From: Ancylobacter oerskovii
GTDB lineage: Bacteria > Pseudomonadota > Alphaproteobacteria > Rhizobiales > Xanthobacteraceae
Direction of reading: 5' to 3'
Length of the DNA stretch: 64,000 bases
Assembly (NCBI RefSeq): GCF_018390555.1
Contig: NZ_JAHBGB010000002.1
Span: 558,001-622,000, forward strand
Shown: positions 60,395 to 64,000 of the stretch, one piece after another
How the letters are laid out: every line of letters starts with the position of its first letter
Position numbering within the stretch: the first letter of the stretch is position 1
The notes under the pieces: generated by a model
What the model was told of the DNA's origin: nothing
Seen by the model: the letters and a program-made list of their open reading frames with translations, nothing else
Databases searched by the model: none
Position numbers and translations under genes: made by a program

Positions 60395-60778
60395 ATGCTC
60401 CGTTCGGCTCCCGCTCTCATCGTCACCTGCGCGCTCGCGCTGGGCGCTGCCGCTCCCGCCCTCGCCCATCACGGCTGGTCCTGGGCGGAGGGCGAGAAGA
60501 TGACGCTCACCGGCACCATCCGCTCCATTTCCATGGCGCCGCCGCATCCGACCCTGCAGGTCGCCGCCCAGGACGGCACCGTGTGGCGGGTCGACCTCGG
60601 CAATCCCCGGCAGACGGAGGCGTCCGGCTTCCGTGCCGACACCGCCAAGCCGGGCGACGCCGTCACCGTGCTCGGCAACCGCTCGCGCGACCATGCCCAG
60701 GCGCATATGAAGGCGGTGCGCCTCACCATCGCCGGCAAGAACTACGACATGTATCCCGAGCGGATCGGCGACGGCTGA
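60395..60778 (+). CDS. DUF6152 family periplasmic protein
   Basis: A 127-residue protein with a signal peptide ending ALA-HHGW at about residue 24. HHGWSWAEGEKMTLTGTIRSIS followed by a small beta-barrel-like region (VWRVDLGNPRQTE, VTVLGNRSRD) is the DUF6152 pattern. AGGAGG precedes the ATG at 60395. It is paired with a DUF6644-like membrane protein 14 bases downstream, a pairing I recall from other Hyphomicrobiales. Function is unknown. Confidence 0.85.
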   Translation: MLRSAPALIVTCALALGAAAPALAHHGWSWAEGEKMTLTGTIRSISMAPPHPTLQVAAQDGTVWRVDLGNPRQTEASGFRADTAKPGDAVTVLGNRSRDHAQAHMKAVRLTIAGKNYDMYPERIGDG

Positions 60779-60792
60779 CGCCGCGGCGCGCC

Positions 60793-61263
60793 ATGGACCT
60801 TGTCGCGGTGCTGGCGAGCTGGCCGGGAGCGCGGTGGCTGCACGGATCGGGCACCGCCTATCTCTTCGTCAATGCCGCGCACATCCTCGGCATCGGGCTG
60901 CTGCTCGGCGCGGTGCTGCCGCTCGATGCCCGGCTGCTCGGCCTGACGCGCGCCATCCCGGCGGCGCTGCTGGTGCCCTTCCTCTCCCGCGCCGCCATGC
61001 TGGGGGTGGGGCTCGCGCTGGCGACCGGGCTCTGGCTGTTCACGGTGCGGCCGGCCGAATATCTCGGCAACGCCGCCTTCCTCGCAAAGATGGGCCTGCT
61101 GGCACTGGCGCTCGCCAATATTGGCTGGCAGCACGCCAGCGGCGGCTATCGCCGGCTCCTCGCCGGCGCGGAGCCGACGCCGGGCGTGAAGCTGCGCGCC
61201 CTCGCCTCGATGGGGCTGTGGCTCGGCGTGCTGCTGGCCGGGCGGTGGATCGGCTTTCTCTAG
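60793..61263 (+). CDS. DUF6644-like (DUF2214-related) membrane protein
   Basis: A 156-residue protein with four hydrophobic helices. FVNAAHILGIGLLLGAVLPLD, with a histidine in the helix, and a final MGLWLGVLLAGRWIGF fit the DUF6644/DUF2214 membrane family; in-helix histidines suggest a haem or redox link, which is speculation. It follows the DUF6152 gene closely, so the two probably form one operon. Confidence 0.75.
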   Translation: MDLVAVLASWPGARWLHGSGTAYLFVNAAHILGIGLLLGAVLPLDARLLGLTRAIPAALLVPFLSRAAMLGVGLALATGLWLFTVRPAEYLGNAAFLAKMGLLALALANIGWQHASGGYRRLLAGAEPTPGVKLRALASMGLWLGVLLAGRWIGFL

Positions 61264-61360
61264 CCGCGCGCAAAGAGTGGAGCGTCGCCCGCGCCCAGTT
61301 CACCGCCGCGCGCTCCCGCGATAGGCTGCGCCCGCCCCTCCCGTCGCGAGTGCCCGCTCC

Positions 61361-63055
61361 ATGCCCGACATCGCTTCCACCCCGCCCGCCCGCTCCGGCG
61401 CCCGCCTGCTCGTCGACGCGCTCGTCGCCCACGGCGTCACCCGCGCCTTCGGCGTGCCGGGCGAGAGCTATCTCGACGTGCTCGACGCCATGTCGGACAC
61501 CGAGATCGACTTCGTCGTGTGCCGGCAGGAGGGTGGCGCGGCGATGATGGCGGAAGCCGCGGGCAAGCTAACCGGCCGGCCGGGCATCTGCTTCGTCACC
61601 CGCGGGCCGGGCGCCACCAACGCCTCCGCCGGCGTGCATGTCGCGCAGCAGGATTCGACGCCGATGCTGCTGTTCGTCGGCCAGATCGGCCGGGCGATGC
61701 GCGGACGCGAGGCGTTCCAGGAGGTCGATTACCGCGCGGTGTTCGGCACGCTCGCCAAATGGGCGGTGGAGATCGACGAGGCCGCGCGCATCCCGGAGAT
61801 CATCGCCCGCGCCTTCCGCATGGCGACGCAGGGCCGGCCCGGGCCGGTGGTGATCGCGCTGCCCGAGGACATGCTGGCCGACACGGTCGAGGTGCCGGAC
61901 GCGCCGGCCTTCGAGCCGGCCGAGACCTGGCCGGGCCTCACCGACATGATGCGGCTGCAGAAGCTGCTGTGGAACGCCGAGCGGCCGATCCTCATGCTCG
62001 GCGGCAGCCGCTGGAGCGAGAAGGCCATCGCCAGCGTGAAGCGCTTCGCCGCGCGCTTCGACCTGCCGGTCTGCGTCAGCTTCCGCCGGCAGATGCTGTT
62101 TCCCGCCGACCATGCCTGCTATGCCGGCGATGTCGGGCTCGGCATCAACCCCAAGCTGGTGGCGCGCTTGAGGGCGGCCGACCTCGTCATCCTCGCCGGC
62201 GGGCGGCTGGGCGAGGTGCCCTCGCAGGGCTATTCGCTGTTCCCCATTCCCGATCCCGGCGTCGACATCGTGCATGTGCATGCCGATGCCGACGAGCTCG
62301 GCCGGGTGTTCCAGCCCGCGCTCGCCATCAACGCCTCGCCGCAGGCCTTCGCCGCGGCGCTGGAAGGCGTGCAGCCGCCGCAGGCGATCCGCTGGAGCGG
62401 CTGGCGGGAGGAGGCGCGGGCCGACTTCCGCGCCTGGAGCGACCAGCCGCCGGCCAATCCCGGCGCGGTGCAGATGGCGACGCTGGTGCATTGGCTGCGG
62501 GCGCTGCCGGCGGACACCGCGATCTGCAACGGCGCGGGGAACTTCGCCACCTGGGTGCATCGCTTCCACCATTTCCGCGCCCATGGCAGCCAGCTGGCCC
62601 CGACCTCGGGCTCGATGGGCTACGGCTTCCCGGCGGCGATCGCCGCCCGGCGGACCCATCCCGAACGGCTCGCCGTGGCGGTGTGCGGCGACGGCGACTT
62701 CCTGATGACCGGGCAGGAACTCGCCACCGCCGTGCAGCACGAGATCCCGGTGCTGGCGGTGGTGATCGACAACGGCATGTACGGCACCATCCGCATGCAC
62801 CAGGAACGGGAATTCCCGACGCGGGTGTTCGGCACCTCGCTGGTGAACCCCGATTTCGCCGCCTATGCCAGGGCTTTCGGGGCCTTCGGGGCGCGGGTGG
62901 AGCGCGACGACCTGCTGGTGCCGGCGCTCGACGCGGCGCTGGCCTCCGGCCGGCCGGCGGTGGTGCATGTGCTGCTCGACCCGGAAGCGATCACCCCCAC
63001 CACGACGCTGACCGCCCTGAGGGAGAAGGCGCTGGGGGACCGCTCGCTGAGCTGA
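61361..63055 (+). CDS. Thiamine-diphosphate-dependent enzyme (acetolactate-synthase-like)
   Basis: A 564-residue enzyme with the three-domain plan of acetolactate synthase large subunits. The ThDP-activating glutamate is Glu57 (CRQEGGAAMMAEAAG); the cofactor motif starts at GDGDFLMTGQEL (about residue 443) and ends VVIDNGMYGTIR. The FAD-type middle domain is present. Several residues differ from true biosynthetic IlvB and no small subunit (ilvN) is adjacent, so it may be a catabolic or decarboxylating relative. It appears monocistronic. Confidence 0.88.
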   Translation: MPDIASTPPARSGARLLVDALVAHGVTRAFGVPGESYLDVLDAMSDTEIDFVVCRQEGGAAMMAEAAGKLTGRPGICFVTRGPGATNASAGVHVAQQDSTPMLLFVGQIGRAMRGREAFQEVDYRAVFGTLAKWAVEIDEAARIPEIIARAFRMATQGRPGPVVIALPEDMLADTVEVPDAPAFEPAETWPGLTDMMRLQKLLWNAERPILMLGGSRWSEKAIASVKRFAARFDLPVCVSFRRQMLFPADHACYAGDVGLGINPKLVARLRAADLVILAGGRLGEVPSQGYSLFPIPDPGVDIVHVHADADELGRVFQPALAINASPQAFAAALEGVQPPQAIRWSGWREEARADFRAWSDQPPANPGAVQMATLVHWLRALPADTAICNGAGNFATWVHRFHHFRAHGSQLAPTSGSMGYGFPAAIAARRTHPERLAVAVCGDGDFLMTGQELATAVQHEIPVLAVVIDNGMYGTIRMHQEREFPTRVFGTSLVNPDFAAYARAFGAFGARVERDDLLVPALDAALASGRPAVVHVLLDPEAITPTTTLTALREKALGDRSLS

Positions 63056-63180
63056 ACCGGGGGCGGGCACGCCCCGCACCCGCAAGGGGACGGCGGGAGC
63101 CGCTCGCCAGTCGATATCGACCGGCGGCATTCCGGCGGTCGGGCGTTGGCGGTCGGGGTAATGCCTTTCCGCGGTGATAA

Positions 63181-63633
63181 TCAGCGGCAGGTGAGCCGGC
63201 CATCGACATTGGCGATGTCGCGGCCGGTGCACCAGCTGGCCGCCGTGGTGGCGTCGACCCAGCGGCCCTTCATGTCCTGGCAGCTCGCCTTGAGCCAGCC
63301 CGCCGACATGCGCACATCGCGGCAGGTGCCCATATAGGAGCCCTGCGGCGAACGCTCGCCGAAGCCGGAGGAACCGGAAGAACCCGGCTTGCAGACGAGG
63401 CGGCCATCCTCGTTGGAGATGTCGTTGCCGGGCGCGCACCAGGAGATCGCCAGCGTGGCCTCGACCCAGCGCCCCGAACGGTCGCGGCAGGAGGCGCGAA
63501 GCCAGCCGGCGACATTGCGAACATCCTGGCAGGATTGCTGATAGCTGCCCGGCGGCACCGATTGGGCGCTCGCCGCCCCGGCAACACAGAACAGCGTACA
63601 CGCCGCCGCGACGGCTCCCCCAAAGCGCGACAT
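63181..63633 (-). CDS. Secreted protein with two CVNH (cyanovirin-N-like) domains
   Basis: A 150-residue exported protein: signal peptide to about residue 23 (AGAASA), then two tandem domains (about 25-84 and 94-150). Each has the CVNH pattern: PPGSYQQSCQDVRNVAGWLRA / PQGSYMGTCRDVRMSAGWLKA, a W-rich middle and a closing DISNEDGRLVC / DIANVDGRLTC. CVNH domains are carbohydrate-binding in cyanobacteria and fungi. GAGGAG lies six bases before the ATG at 63633. It is isolated; the sugar target is unknown. Confidence 0.8.
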   Translation of the reverse strand: MSRFGGAVAAACTLFCVAGAASAQSVPPGSYQQSCQDVRNVAGWLRASCRDRSGRWVEATLAISWCAPGNDISNEDGRLVCKPGSSGSSGFGERSPQGSYMGTCRDVRMSAGWLKASCQDMKGRWVDATTAASWCTGRDIANVDGRLTCR

Positions 63634-64000
63634 AGTTCTCCTCATCCGGCCCATCCGGCGGCAGGCTAGTATCCGGCATCAATGGGCGGCAAGGTCGGCT
63701 CGCGCCGCAGTACCGGTTCTCCACCAGCGGATCGGCGCGCCATATGCCGAAGCCGGAACACCGTCACGACACCGCCGAGCCTGTCCGCGGGAGCGAAGGC
63801 GATACCGGGATGCCGATCCGGCGGCGCGCGTCGCAGCAGTTGCTCTTCCACCGACTCCCCGATCCGTATGCCGAGCCGGAACATCCTTCCGGCACCGCAG
63901 CACCGCCGGGCCCGCTCCCGGCAGGCGAGCCGATAGCGGGACGCCGGCGGGTAGCCCAAATCGCGGCTGCGGCTCTCCATCGAAGGGCGCCGCGCCGCAT
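63634..64000. repeat. Imperfect tandem repeats at the right edge of the window
   Basis: A unit starting TATGCCGAAGCCGGAACA (about 63742) and ending GGGATGCC reappears as TATGCCGAGCCGGAACA (about 63869) ending GGGACGCC. The copies are about 75-85 bases and well diverged. Open frames exist on both strands but I see no recognisable product or ribosome site, so no gene is called. Confidence 0.35.

Noticed and set aside
61568..63724. A 718-codon open frame on the minus strand
   Set aside because: It is antisense to the ThDP enzyme and overlaps the CVNH gene; no domain or ribosome site supports it.
63682..64000. Short open frames on both strands at the right edge
   Set aside because: Arg/Ser/Pro-rich products without motifs, lying on imperfect tandem repeats; a gene reaching beyond the window cannot be excluded but is not supported.

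Overview
The window is GC-rich chromosomal DNA (roughly 70% G+C) from an alphaproteobacterium. Hyphomicrobiales (Rhizobiales) is the best fit, perhaps near Xanthobacteraceae; this rests on gene content and order, because no search could be run. Supporting points are the mutM / enoyl-CoA hydratase / rpsT / dnaA / dnaN / recF / gyrB order, the cox cluster with ctaB, ctaG, a coxF-like gene, DUF983 and surf1, iron-control (Irr/ICE-type) boxes at iron genes, phasins, a PdhS-like kinase and a BacA-like peptide transporter. I saw no phage, plasmid, transposase, CRISPR, rRNA or tRNA gene.

Layout. 0-6.5 kb: end of a GGDEF protein, a YcaQ-type DNA glycosylase, a TPP riboswitch driving an orphan ThiY-like binding protein, a ClC antiporter and a BacA-ABC fusion. 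6.8-14.5 kb: a small secreted protein, phnCDE, a DUF6790 protein, a secreted pepsin-like protein, ETF-quinone oxidoreductase and uracil-DNA glycosylase. 15-20 kb: cyanide-insensitive-type cydAB, rnhB, marC and a dienelactone hydrolase. 20-30 kb: groESL with promoter and CIRCE, two phasin genes around a TGCA-rich palindrome, a large PAS histidine kinase and an AsmA protein. 30-37 kb: acetoacetyl-CoA synthetase, a repeat-filled gap, then an iron block (permease, ferric binding protein, bacterioferritin, Bfd) marked by iron-control boxes. 37-48 kb: a GNAT protein, M16 peptidase, threonine synthase, surf1, DUF983 and the aa3 oxidase cluster, with a perfect FNR/FixK-type box upstream of coxB. 48-60 kb: ialB, a HAD hydrolase, mutM, enoyl-CoA hydratase, rpsT, an unusual dnaA upstream region, dnaA-dnaN-recF, a LysE exporter and gyrB. 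60-64 kb: a DUF6152/DUF6644 pair, a ThDP-dependent enzyme and a secreted double-CVNH protein.

How it works together. Most of the window is core chromosome: replication start and sliding clamp, oxidative DNA repair, aerobic respiration with two terminal oxidases (aa3 and bd/CIO), iron uptake and storage, and polyhydroxybutyrate-linked functions (phasins, acetoacetate activation). Control is visible in the DNA: TPP riboswitch, CIRCE, ICE boxes, an FNR-type dyad, GANTC sites upstream of dnaA and a candidate Pho box at phnC.

I found no clear new multi-gene system. The best leads are the secreted pepsin-like protein, the structured low-GC region with a small ORF ahead of dnaA, the phasin with a histone-H1-like tail, the His-rich Bfd tail, the double-CVNH protein, and two families of palindromic intergenic repeats arranged as inverted pairs.
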